From: Pseudoneurospora amorphoporcata
Lineage: Eukaryota > Ascomycota > Sordariomycetes > Sordariales > Sordariaceae
Direction: 5' to 3'
Length of the DNA: 64,000 nucleotides
NCBI GenBank assembly: GCA_033297205.1
Contig: MU859227.1
Span: 1-64,000, forward strand
In this document: piece by piece, positions 45,709 to 56,900 of the stretch
How positions within the stretch are numbered: position 1 is the first letter of the stretch
Layout of the letters: each line of letters starts with the position of its first letter
Translations under genes and position numbers: made by a program
Notes under the pieces: generated by a model
Seen by the model: the letters and a program-made list of their open reading frames with translations, nothing else
The model's database searches: none
Told to the model about the DNA's origin: nothing

Positions 45709-46532
45709 GTTTGGATGTTGGATGTGGGTTTCGTGGGCTTGTTTAGGGTTGGAGTGGTGACCGAAGGAAGCGGTAGGCAAAACTGGGAAAGTTCGCGACT
45801 GATGTATGGATGAATGGAGGGTGTCGCGAATTGGTTGTCGCGATCGGCTTCGAGCGATCGCTCTTCAGGAAGAGAATTATCTGGTCGGTCGGTCGATCGC
45901 GTAGATGGGCGCAGAAGTTATCGAGATACCGCAGGGGACAGGTACAGCTTCCAATTGATAATATACAGGGCAGAGGCTGAAGAAGTGACGTGGTATTAGG
46001 ATGTATGCGCCGACGACGGAGGGATTGGGGTTTTCTGTCCTTATTGTGGTTGGTTCGCGATGGCCAACTTCGAGAGTTCCTCGAAAGAAAGTTTGGCTGT
46101 GGGGTCGGACTTTTTGTGCAGGGATGGAGATAGAGCTTAGATAAGCTTCATGGTGCCATGTGATTGGCGCAGATAACAAAGGTACTTGTGTACTTTGGGG
46201 AAGTCTGGGCAATGCGGACCATCGAGGTTCTCTTTTTCCCCTGGGACTTGTTTACATTGTGGGAGTCAACAAAACCTGGTATATCACTGGAAGAGATATG
46301 ACTGACGTTCATAGATACAGTTAAGAACATCGGGCACAACAAATGATAAGACAAGACATCTAGTGCATTTGTACCATCTATACACCGTTTATTTCTATAG
46401 ATGACCCCTAGACGAGTGAAGTGACTATCCATCTCCTGGTCTGCTATTCCTTTGTAAACTACATAACCAAAACCCATCTCTTTTCAGAATGTGCTTTTTT
46501 CCTTACTGTTCAACTTTCGTCATCCTTTGACC
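45709..46532. other. Intergenic, no supported gene
   Basis: Promoter of the G-patch gene and 3' flank of the acyl-CoA synthetase. A CGATCG-rich patch at 45839-45900 is GC-palindromic but unexplained. Confidence 0.5.
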
Positions 46533-48530
46533 CTAGAGCTCATCACCGCTAAACTCATCCGCAAACACCTCCTTAACCAGATTCTTCTTGTTAATCTTCC
46601 CCATCGCGTTCCTCGGGATCTTATCCACAATCTTCAGCACCTGCGGGATCTTGTACGCCGCCAACCGATCCTTCAACGCCCTCCTCATCTCTAACGGGCT
46701 CCACTTGCCCTCGGGCACATGCTCCCTATCCAAAATCACCACCGCGCCAACCTTCTGTCCCCACTTGCCACTAGGTACCGCCAGTACCGCGCACTCGGCC
46801 ACCTGAGGCAAGCTGAGCATCTCCCTCTCGACTTCGAGCGCTGACACCTTCTCGCCACCGCTCTTGATGATATCCGCGCTCTTCCGCCCCAGGATAAAGT
46901 ACATATCCCCCCTCGCCCAGTCCTTTTGGCTCTCGCGGTCGCTCTTGCCCGCGCCCTCGGGAGCAGGTCGCCTAACGGCTACGTCGCCCGTCTTGAACCA
47001 ACGGCCCTTGCTGCCCGCCACGTCCTTCTCGTCCGTGACGAACTCCTTGGCTGTCGCTTCGGGGTTGCGCCAGTACTCCCTGAAGATGCTCGGTCCGCGC
47101 AATTGGATTTCACCCGCACGCTCGCGGCCCGTCTCAAGGTCCCGCTCCTGACCAGGTTCGATGATGGTGTTGTTCTCAATATCGACCAAGCGGGCTTCCA
47201 CGCCGGGAAGAGGCCAGCCGACAGAGCCATCGACGCGGTCGGCGGCTTCGAGGCCGCACGAGAGGGCCATGCCTACTTCCGTCATGCCGTAACGCTCGAG
47301 GAGGACGTTGCCGGAGGAAAGGTCGTGCCAAGCCTTCTTGATCGGCGTCGGGAGGGCGGCAGAACCGGAGATGGCGAGGCGGAGGTTGGAGGGGGCGATG
47401 GCTTCGCGGGTGGCGGCTTGGAGGTCCTCGGGGAGGTGCTTATGGGTGGTCAAGAGGCGGGAGTAGACGGTCGGCACGACGGTGAAGAAGGTGATCTTCT
47501 TCTTGTCGGAGGTGTCGGGGAGGAAGGGGGCGGCGAAACGCTTCCAGACGGCGTCGGGGTTGAAAGGGAACATAAACTCGATGGAGCTGCCGGCAAACAA
47601 GGGGGTGAAGATGGCGTTGATGGTGCCGTGGATGTGGTGTAGCGGTAGCACGTGGAGGAGGTGATCGGCGGGGGTGTATTCCCAGGCGTGGATGAGGGAG
47701 CGGGCTTGGGCGGTCATGACGGACTGGGGGATGAGTACGCCTTTCTGTAAAAGTGTCAGTCAGCAACTCCTTAGTGAATAGTAGGACGGGAGATTTCCTA
47801 CAGGCCGGTTGGTGGTTCCGGAGGTGTAGAGCATCATGCCCGCTTCTCCCGGTCCAGACTTGGTGTCCAGAGTGACCTGCTCATGCTGGTTTCCTCCTAG
47901 GAACTTGGTAAGCTCGAGAAGAGTTGGCTTGGAGTCCAATTCCGTCTTCAACACCTCGTGTGCCTTATTGGTGAACTTGGCGGAGGAGAGAAGCAGCAGG
48001 GCTTCGCTGTGGTTCAGGATGTACTGGAGCTCCGGAGCTGGGAAAGCAGGAGACAAGGGTACGGCAATGGACTTGGCCGCCAAACATGCCAGCAGAGTTA
48101 CTTGTTACGGAATTCCATGTTAGTTCCTTTTGCCGTTCAAAGTCAATGGTTGGATGTTGATAGAAATGACTGGCTTACCTACATAGTCGTAGCTATTTTC
48201 TACCAAGAAAGCAATGCGTTCGCCGTCGAGATCTTCCTTGCCAGCGGTCTCATATAGCCTGTTCCGGGTCTTGCAGACATCCCCTAGGAGCTCCCCATAC
48301 TTGAAGGTCCTCCCACTGTTTGAGTGAACGACGACGGTAGACTCGGGGTCATGACGAGAGATGGCCTCGAAGACGGGCAGCTTGGGGAGTGTGGACGCCA
48401 TTCTGACGGCACCGGTGACCGATCGGCAGTTGAGATATCGAGGAGGGGAAGCAAAGGCGGCAGGAGAGATCTTGCTAAGCAACCGGGAACCAAGTCGCCT
48501 GGCGCCAAGGGTTATAAAGGGGAGGTTCAT
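46533..48530 (-). CDS. Mitochondrial acyl-CoA synthetase, ACSF3/malonyl-CoA synthetase-like
   Basis: Exons 48530-48179, 48100-47802 and 47744-46533 give 620 residues. Both introns have normal ends (GTAAGC/ACAAG with a CTAAC branch; GTAGGA/TTACAG). The N-terminus (MNLPFITLGARRLGSRLLSK) is basic and amphipathic, fitting mitochondrial import. The AMP-binding P-loop MLYTSGTTNRPKGVLI is split by intron 2; Asn replaces the usual Gly in GTTGRPKG. Other adenylate-former motifs: LLERYGMTEVGMALS, RWFKTGDVAV, GRKSADIIKSGGEKVSA and the C-terminal lysine in NAMGKINKKNL. HHIHGTINA and the arginine-rich entry region resemble malonyl/methylmalonyl-CoA synthetases, suggesting a supply of malonyl-CoA inside mitochondria. 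Specificity is inferred; a medium-chain enzyme is possible. Confidence 0.9.
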
Positions 48531-49452
48531 TGGAAAAGAAGGAGGAGGAGGGGCCCCGGAGGTTGGGCGCGGGTACTACCTTGGCCACTTTATATTGCGA
48601 TGACCTGGGACGGAAGACGGTATGCGTGCCCTGTCTAACGAAGCACGGTTTGTTTGGACTAGCCAGATACACCAACCCAATGTCGAGTTCACAAGGTGCT
48701 TCGCAAGTGCTGTGATAGTGCTGATCTAGAGGTACCTAGCTCCGGCCCAGTGGAACAATGGTGGACTGGAGATACAACAAGGATTGGGCGTCATGTACTA
48801 ATGATACCAAGACCATGGCACCAAGGAAGTGGAACAAGAGATGCCGAGTCGGGTCGCCTCTTTGACTCCTCATGGTTGCACACCTCGTATGTCAACAAAC
48901 ATCATCATCATGAGGAACAGTGCAACCACATGGATGTTAGAGGCATGTTAGGCAACATGTTTTCTCCTGCTGCTCCAACTATTATGTCGGGCGCTTGGGG
49001 AACTCCCGCCCATCCCATCCAACTCCCGCTTCGGGCAATACGGTAAACAGATGGCGCCCCTTCAGCAGCTTTCTGTCCGACCCCAGTTGATGTGCACCAC
49101 CCACCCCTGCAGCCCGAAAGATCGTGGGGCATCTTTACAGAGGATGTAAAACAATGGGGGTCCCCGCGAATTCCCATTGGCTTCTGTCATCCAACCTCCG
49201 AGCAAGCTCTCCTCTGCCCCTCCACCACGAACAACTTCGAAACTTTGTTGAACTCGACCATCATCATCATTCGACATTCCACCAAACTGCGGTTTTTGTC
49301 CAACTTTGACCGGATAGGTTGCGAACCAAACTCACAGAACGACACCCCCGCGCTGACTGCACCGTGAACCAAAGCACAAGCGCATAGCTACCCGACCCCA
49401 AACCTCCGAATTTCCCAGTCTTCCGGCCGATACCACCCCGGCATCTACTTCT
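48531..49452. promoter_or_regulatory. Divergent promoter between the synthetase and BolA genes
   Basis: 922 bp between two divergent start codons, both of mitochondrial-type proteins. ORFs inside are chance frames. TATAAAG (48513-48519) is read on the + strand inside the synthetase leader and is not a good promoter element. Confidence 0.45.
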
Positions 49453-50063
49453 ATGTTGCGCCGCACCGTCTTCGGCCTCGCCAGAAGCGCCACCAGCTCC
49501 GTAACCCCGTTGACCGCCTTCCGGCCACTCTCCACCACCAACATCATGTCCTCGTCGGCGACCGAATCCCCTTCCACCACCCCAATGGAGGATGCGATCC
49601 GTGAGAAGGTTAGTTGGCTCCCCGCTCCCACAAGCTCCCATCTATCCGCCCCCAGTGGCTCCATCCAAGTCGTGCGTCCCATCTTCATCCTCTCCCTTCC
49701 TCCACCTTCCCTTCCCTCTCCATTTTAACCTCCACTAACCCCCCTCCTCCACCCTCGCAGATCACCGCCAACCTGCAACCGCGCACCCTCCAAATCCACA
49801 ACGACTCGCACCTCCACGCCCACCACTCCGCCATGCGCGGCGTCACCTCGCGCGAGACGCACTTCCGGGTGATCATGTCGTCGGACGCCTTCAAGGGGAA
49901 AATGCAGCCGGCGCGCCATCGATTGGTTTACGGATTACTCAAGGACGAGATGGCCAAGGAGGGCGGGATCCATGCGTTGCAGTTGCGGACGATGACGTTG
50001 GAGGAGGAGGATAAGAGACAGCAAAAGGAGGAGGAGGAGAAGGCGAGGACTTGCAAGAATTGA
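49453..50063 (+). CDS. BolA-family protein, probably mitochondrial
   Basis: Exons 49453-49608 and 49761-50063 give 152 residues; the 152-nt intron runs GTTAGT to CTCGCAG and is phase 0. The first ~30 residues (MLRRTVFGLARSATSSVTPL) are an evident mitochondrial presequence. The BolA fold follows from ~53: ITANLQPRTLQIHNDSHLH, then THFRVIMSSDAFKGK and the signature RHRLVYGLLKDEM, ending GIHALQLRTMT. The last ~20 residues are Glu/Lys-rich. Mitochondrial BolA proteins act with monothiol glutaredoxin in iron-sulfur cluster delivery; the conserved His of the RHR signature and the loop with HAHHSAMRG are present. It is most like Bol1 rather than the cytosolic Bol2. Confidence 0.92.
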
Positions 50064-50519
50064 AAGAGAAGGGGAGGGGTTGAGGATAAGGGGGATAGAG
50101 GAAGGAGGGTAGGGAGTGCATGTGGTTGTTGGGCTTCCATGGTTCCAGTTGGAGGTCAGATTTGTGAAAGACGGAATCTATCCTAGAAGCAAACGGGAAG
50201 GGGTAAGGAGGAAGTAAAAAGAGAAAAAGAGGAACGAATGATACCCATACGACCTAATTAGACGCATCAGCTTTGGACTTAAGCATTGTTAGATCTGTGC
50301 TGAAGTGCACGATAATAGCCATGAAGACAAGTGGAAAAAAAGTCCTAATTCAAGCAACAAAGCTCGCTCGCTATCTATTTCTTTTCGCTTTCCCAAGTAA
50401 CAGTAACTACCCAAATGATACGCCAAGTGAAAAACACCAAGGTGGTTTTGTAAACCCTGTATAATCACCCGTTCCCCTGTATGACATATAAAGTTTGATT
50501 GATTATCAGTACGGCACAC

Positions 50520-50924
50520 TCATGACAGTGACACTGACAGAGAAGCTGGACAGGGAATCTTTTTGCTGATCAGCCACGCCTGGAAAGGTCTCAGTTTTTC
50601 TTTAGGCTCTAGCTTTTCTTGAGATTCCGGCTTTTCCTCAGCTTCTGGTTTTCCCTCAGGTCCCAGCTTCTTTGTTATTGCCATCTTCAGGTCGTCGGGG
50701 AGGCCAGGAATTTGTTCGTGTTGCAGTGGGGAGGAAGAGGTAACAAATGAGTGAGGCCAAACGACACCGGGAAGATGTTTGTACATGTGAACGACGGGGT
50801 GGGGAACATATGCATGGGGCCAGGCAAAGGGGCTGGGTCTGAGTAGGAATTCGTAGTGGTAGGGAGGGTCCAGAGCGGCAGGCGGGAGTGTGAATGAACA
50901 GGATACGCGGGGCTGCGGGACACC
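50520..50924 (-). other. 134-codon open frame continuing in frame after the UAP1 stop
   Basis: Directly after the TAG of the pyrophosphorylase (50925-50927) the same frame stays open for 134 codons to a TGA at 50520-50522. Its translation is protein-like: DPPYHYEFLLRPSPFAWPHA, then MYKHLPGVVWPHS, IPGLPDDLKMAITKK and five six-residue repeats. AG dinucleotides at the TAG itself and at CCGCAG shortly after could serve as alternative 3' splice sites that would join the main exon to this frame without a shift. It could also be read through, or translated alone from the ATG at 50786 (88 residues). I recognise no domain, and it may simply be 3' UTR. Confidence 0.4.
50586..50675 (-). repeat. Five diverged 18-bp tandem repeats
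   Basis: Five 18-bp units (50586-50603, 50604-50621, 50622-50639, 50640-50657, 50658-50675) in the frame after the pyrophosphorylase stop. They encode, in order, TKKLGP, EGKPEA, EEKPES, QEKLEP and KEKLRP. The central Lys-Pro/Leu and the last-position pattern persist although the bases have drifted. Confidence 0.8.
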
Positions 50925-52474
50925 CTATTCAATGCGGTCAACCGCGATCGCCGGCTTGTTGGCGTAACCATGGAGGTCTTCGCCGCACTAAGTTGAAGAG
51001 AACAGATGTTAGTATAACCTGACCCAAAGATGAGTTGGACAAAAAGAAGATAGCAAAGACAAAGACTTACGTAGCTGACTAGAGGGCTAACCTCCACGCC
51101 GTCCTCCACGCCTTGGGCAAACTTGGCACCAGCCGCCTCCAACCACCTCCGTCCCTGCGCCATGATATCGTGCCTGCTGGTATCCGGATCATCCTCGCCC
51201 GTTCCTCTGGCGTTCTTGAGCGGGCTGAACTCATCCTCGCGCTTAACCTCCATGCAAGCGAACTTGGAAAGGTCGATCATGGGGAAGACGTCGAAAACGA
51301 ACTGCTCCAGCTTGATGCCGTTGGGCTTCTCAGGCTTGACAGTGTTACCGGACTCCAGGTCCGCATAGGGAATCTTCTTCCTGGCAATGTGGTGCGGCAG
51401 GTTACCCGCCCACTCGGGGATCGACTTCAGGAAGCGGAACGAGTAGTAGTGGTTGACAATGTTGGCGGCGCGGAACCTGAGAACTCCAGGGTGCGCAGGG
51501 TCCTCCTCGGCAGCAACTGCGTCGTCGATCTCGCTGTATTCGACGACGTCGGGCTTGCCGTTCTTGGTGAGAATAAGGCCCACGGGCTCAGTCGCGTTGC
51601 GCTTGCGCACCACCTTGGTACCGATATCGACGTTCTGAGAAGCGCAGTAGCCGATGAAGACGGGGTCCGCAACCTTGACGAGGCAGTTGTCTACGCAGTA
51701 GGCGTGGACGTGCTCAATGCCGCGGCGGGCCATGTCGTCGAGCACCTTGGAATCAACCAAAGCGTTGTAGATGCCGCCGTTGCCATCAGGAGCGACAGCG
51801 ACCCTGGACTTGCTCTCAAGAAGGATCTTACCATCGTTGGAAATGCAGGGAAGCACACCCTGCTCGAAGATGATGACCTGCTCGGGGTTGAGGCCAAAGT
51901 AGTTGTTCGACTTGAAGAAGTCTTCGGTGGCCTTGCGAGTAGGGCCGGACGTCATGACGTACCATGGCACCACCGGGGAGCCGGTCTGCTCGCGGCCTTT
52001 GGACGCCAGCACCTGAAGTCTCGCAATTCGTTCGGCCTGGATCTGGAAGAGCGACTTGTGAGAGGGCAGACCAATGTCGAAGCAGCCCTTGGGGGCAGAG
52101 CTGCCAAGACGGGTGCCCTGACCGCCAGCCATGAGGACAACAGCAACCTTATTGTCAGCAATGAGCTGCAGGCCGCGCTTGAACCACTCATCCTGGGTCT
52201 GTTTGTCGGAGTCCAGGATACTGGCCGTGGCAGACTCGGGCAATGGCTCGAGGGTGGGCTTTTCGCTTTCGGTGGACTGAGGAGTGAGCGCCTTGGCGGC
52301 GATCTTGTTGATGTAGAGGGGATCGAAGCTGGAAAGCTGCTTGTAGAGCTGTGCCTGTTCTTCGCTCGAGAGGGAGTCGTAGAAGGTGAAGACCTGGCCC
52401 TGACCAGCGTTGGTGTACTTGTCCTTGAGCTCGGAGACCTGCTCCGGGGTCGGTACTACCGAGTCGACAGTCAT
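50925..52474 (-). CDS. uap1: UDP-N-acetylglucosamine pyrophosphorylase
   Basis: Exons 52474-51071 and 50987-50925 give 488 residues. The intron (GTAAGT...AACTTAG, 83 nt) falls just before the last 20 codons. The enzyme joins UTP and GlcNAc-1-phosphate to UDP-GlcNAc, the donor for chitin, GPI anchors and N-glycans; it is cytosolic. The nucleotide loop VVLMAGGQGTRLGSSAPKG is at ~110-130. Other family blocks: PWYVMTSGPTR, DGNGGIYNAL, HVHAYCVDNCLVKVADP, and NIVNHYYSFRFL. The last exon adds CGEDLHGYANKPAIAVDRIE; the GE.L.GY pattern is the family's C-terminal motif, which confirms the splice. Without splicing the frame would run into unrelated sequence. Confidence 0.95.
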
Positions 52475-53988
52475 TGTGATTATGCGGTATTACTTATGAT
52501 TGGGTAGGTATATAGTATAAAACGAGGAATGCGATCGATGGGACGGAAGGTCTCGATGTCGCGATGGAGGGGCAGTCGTGGTAAGTAGTCGGCGCAACCG
52601 ATTCGTGAACTGGTGCTATAGCTGCAGTGGTAAGATGGTCGAGGGAGCTGGGAATAAAATGGCAAGGAAGAAATGTTATATTCAAAGTGGAATTGGAAAG
52701 AGAGGCGCAGGCTCAGCTATAAACAGATTCCGAGAGAGGAAGTGACATGGGACGAAATGGAGGAGACAATACGAACTGACGGGAAGCTGAAAAAAACGAC
52801 TGGAGATCAAGGCCCAAGACTCTAAACACGAGACGGGATCCGCTGCTGCCACTGGGACCACGGCACCTGCAGCGACGACTCGACCCGCTGCACTCGGACG
52901 GTTCCAGAATGACGGGGCCCTGAAACAGGTACCGATTCATTGGATGAACCCCACCACCTAGCTTTTGTCACCGCCAGTCCAGTCTGGAGCTACCCCACCA
53001 ACCAAGGAGCAGTTGTTAGTAATTATGAGGTAGCAGCGGCATAGCACTAACAGCAGCCAACCCTTATACGTCACGTCTTGGCCGGTTTCATTCATTCCAT
53101 TTTTAAAAACAAACATCGCGGCGTTCACACGGGGACAGAAGACGGGCTAAGGTTCGCCAGTCGCAATGATACCTTACCTTGTGGATGTGGTAAGGACGTT
53201 ATTGTCAGGATAACACTCATCTTCAGATAGGCGGTTGATGCGTGTTGTTAAAGGAGGGCAACGGGAATATGGTGAAACACGACCGAAAATTTCATCGAGT
53301 ATGACCAGGTCAGGGTACAAATGGAAACCCTTGAGGAAAATTGAAGGCATGTAAGCATAAGACACTTGGCAGATGTGCTTCTTTTTTCCCGGCAACATAT
53401 GATGGTCCAAAATGAGCACGAACTGGAGAGATATTGGTTGTACTTGGAAGGTGAACATTGCATGTTGTCACGATTCAAATTGGCCCGTACTTGATAAGGT
53501 ATTTGTTGTTAGGAAAGGTGTTACAATAAAAACATACATTCAGCTCTCTCTTCAATTATCTGTTCACTTCTCTATCTTTCCTATATTTCTAGCAAGGGCC
53601 AGCATCTGACCACACATGTTACTTGAACAGACTAAGAATGGCACCCACTCAAGTTCTATATGTTATAAACAACTAGATTCTTCTATATCTAAGCTTTAAC
53701 ATACCGCGGCTCTTTGGTTTTGTCAAGGAGCCTGAAAATGATGCCAAGATATCATTGCCCGCCTGCGCTTCTTTCTAATGAATATTCGTGAAATATAAAC
53801 AGATATATGTCTGAATGCACCTCATCATCCGACTACGCTTCTCTTTTCCTCTCCACCACTATGGTCTTTCTTCACCCTCGTCGCTATCCTCGCAATAACT
53901 CCATCATTCCCACAACCAACCAAGGCCCCAGCTTCACTTGACCAATGTTAACTAACAGCAACACGACCCGAACAACAACAACGGGCTA
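52475..53988. other. Intergenic, no supported gene
   Basis: Promoter of the pyrophosphorylase gene and 3' flank of the myosin gene. 53480-53830 is AT-rich. Short frames only. Confidence 0.5.
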
Positions 53989-56900
53989 CTACCAGTCATC
54001 CTCGTCATCATCCCTCTTCGCCATCGCCTGCTTCCTCGCTTTCAAAGCATCCGCCAGACTGCCCGTTATGCTCGGCGTCGGCGTACTACTCCTGCTCGCA
54101 TCGCTAGCACTTCCTGATCCATTCGCTCCGTTCAAGCTCATGCCCGAATCCCTAGCCTGCAGCGAGGCCACCGCCGGCGCGGGCGCGGGCTTCCGACCAG
54201 CGACTGGTCGCTTGGCAGGCGGCTGGGGAGCCATGCGGCCACCAGCGCCGTTGGCAGCCGGGGGAGGAGGAGGGGGAGGACGGGGGGCGACGACCGGAGG
54301 TGCGGGCGCTTGCTCTTCTACGTAGGCAGCGGGAACCCAGGCTTGGCCTTCGAGGGTCTTGGCTAGCCACCAGCCTGTGATTTGGTTGTTAGGCGTTGTT
54401 CATCACAGGAGGATAGTCAAGGGAGGGGAAAACATACCGTTGTTCTCTTTCTGGATAATCTCAATCATGTCTCCAGCCTTGATGGAGAGCTCGTTTTCCC
54501 TTGTGCCGGCAAAGTCATACAGCACCTTGGCCATGATCTTGGGCTTAGCAGCCGGCGCTGGAGGAGGCGGCGGTGGAGGGCGCACGGTCGAGGTGCTGGA
54601 CTGCTGCCTGGTATGGCTGGGAAGAGGCTTAGAAGCCGCTGGTGTAGAAGCTGCCCCAGGGCGAGCGGGGACAGGTCTGCTAGAGGCGGCAGCCGCAGAA
54701 GAAGCAAGAGGGTTGGAAGCAGCGATAGAAGGACCGCCACCGGGCCGGGGCTGAGCCGTGCGGTTGGGATTGGCATTCCTCGCCGGCCTTCCACTAGGAC
54801 CACCGGGCTTGATAAGTTTGCCCTTGGTGATGGGCCTTGGAGGAACAGGCTTGGCCTTGGGTTGGGGCCTGGACACCGAGTTGGGAGGCTCGCCAGGCTG
54901 GGTATGAACAGTGCTGCTCTTGTAGAAGTCATGCGCGGTCGGCGCGTCCTTCAGCACCTTGACCAACTGCATCTTGCCGGGCTTCTTGGCGTACTCAATG
55001 GCGTCACCGATCTTGAGGTTGAAGCTTCCGGGCATGACCCTCTTCATCTGCGTGAACATCTCGGTCTTGAGCACGCAGTTGAGCAGGGGATCGGCCTCTT
55101 GTTGCGACCCAACACCCAGCGAGAACCAGTCATCTCTGGCGGTAGACGCCCCGATAAACTTGATAGAAGCCAATGGGAAAGCCTTCTCCGCCATAATCTG
55201 GACGCGGCCCTGATTAAGAACCTGGGCGACGATGTAGAACTTGTTGTTGGTGACGACCAAGATTCTGGGACTAGGCTTGCTGGAACGACCAAACTTGTGC
55301 TCGAGAAGCTCGCCGCGGCAGGAGAACACTGCCTTCTCGTTGCTCCCAATGCCGATGGCGTTGCGAATCTGAGCTCCAGGACCTGCGGTAGCGTTGATAC
55401 CAAGGTAGTCACCCAAGAAGCGACGGGAACCCAAAATAGACATTCTCCTGCGCTCCTTGCGGCCTCCCAGCACCTTGTGGCCTTGATCACGGAGCTGCAG
55501 GTACTCGGCACCAACACGCTTCTTCCTCCAGACACGCTGGATGCGGATGGCAGCCTCTGCCCTGTACGCAAGGTACGCTCGCCACATCCGCTGAATGCGT
55601 GTCGCCATGTTATGCCAGTACCTGTCTCTCATATGCTCAAGAGCAAACAATGTTTCGGGAGACTTGATGAAGGCCTTGGTCACACCCAATTGCCACTCCT
55701 CCTGCGGGATACTCGTGTCCTTGAGGATCTGCTTCGTAGCCGCCTCGTAGGAGCCCGTCCAGGTATACTCACCAGCGTATGATGTGGCAGGCGAGAGTAG
55801 GAAGAAACGGTCAACAAACTTCTCGAACGACTGACGGTATGCGAAACCGGCGCGGCGAATGCGAACGTTTTCTTGAAGACCGAGATACTTGACCTGATGG
55901 AGGACATTGGGCTCATTGTATTCCGTTGGCGACTTGTTCTCGTTGGGCTTGATGGTACGGATATACGAAGGCTGGCACTTCATCAGAGTATCGACCAAGG
56001 CGTTCGCGGAGGTTCTGATTCTGTCACCGGCAGAAGGGGGCTGTCTGCGGTTGTCCACATCGACCTGCTGGGGGAACAGAGTATGGACGAACTGGTTTTG
56101 ACTGGCCTGGAAGAGGTTCTGGACACCCTTGAGAAGCAAATCCTTGTTCTTGTCCGTGATACCATCCACGCTATAGGTCACATCACCGGCGTAGTGCTTG
56201 ACAATAAAAGCACCCTGGCGGGGGGTAAGATGGGGGTTGGACATGCCGTTGATGCTCTGCATGAAGGTGCGGTCGGAAGCCGCCGGATCAGCGTGGGCAG
56301 TTTTCGTGGCATCCTTCATAGCAGAGAAGATACCAGGGGGTCTGGTAGACTCGATCAAGTCGCACACAATCTTGTTATCGAAATACTTGATGGGCGTCCA
56401 CTTGATCTGTTCCCTCGCGTACTCATCCTGCTCGGCCTTGAGTGTCAACTGGATGAAGATTTGCTGGAGCTTTTCATTCACGTAGTTGATGCAGAGCTGT
56501 TCGAAGCTGTTCTTCTCGAAAATCTCGAAACCGTAAATATCAAGAATACCAATCGAGTTCGTCGTGGCCTGGCGAGCCTTGAGGGACACGTTAATGCGCT
56601 CCACAATCCAATCGAACAAGTTGTAGTAAATGGCCATGGCCAAGGCATCTCTTGTCGCGGTAGCCTGGGGAACGTTGGCGGGAGACTCGATAACCTCACC
56701 GGGCCTTGGGGTCAAGATACGGATCGTGAGGGCGTGGACCAGCTGAGCGGGATCGACCTCGAGAAGGTATGCCAAAAAATCAACCACAGACTGATCTGAT
56801 ACGGCAGCATATCCATCATCACCCTCCTTGAACACCAAGTTTCCTGCCCAAAGAATAGCCGACAGCATTCGGAAGATGTTGTCCTGCTCCTGTTGCGAGA

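Noticed and set aside
51113..52507. 464-codon plus-strand frame opposite UDP-GlcNAc pyrophosphorylase
   Set aside because: Mirror of the real codons; no recognisable domain.
54382..56799. 466- and 308-codon plus-strand frames opposite myosin
   Set aside because: Antisense shadows; the myosin reading is unambiguous.
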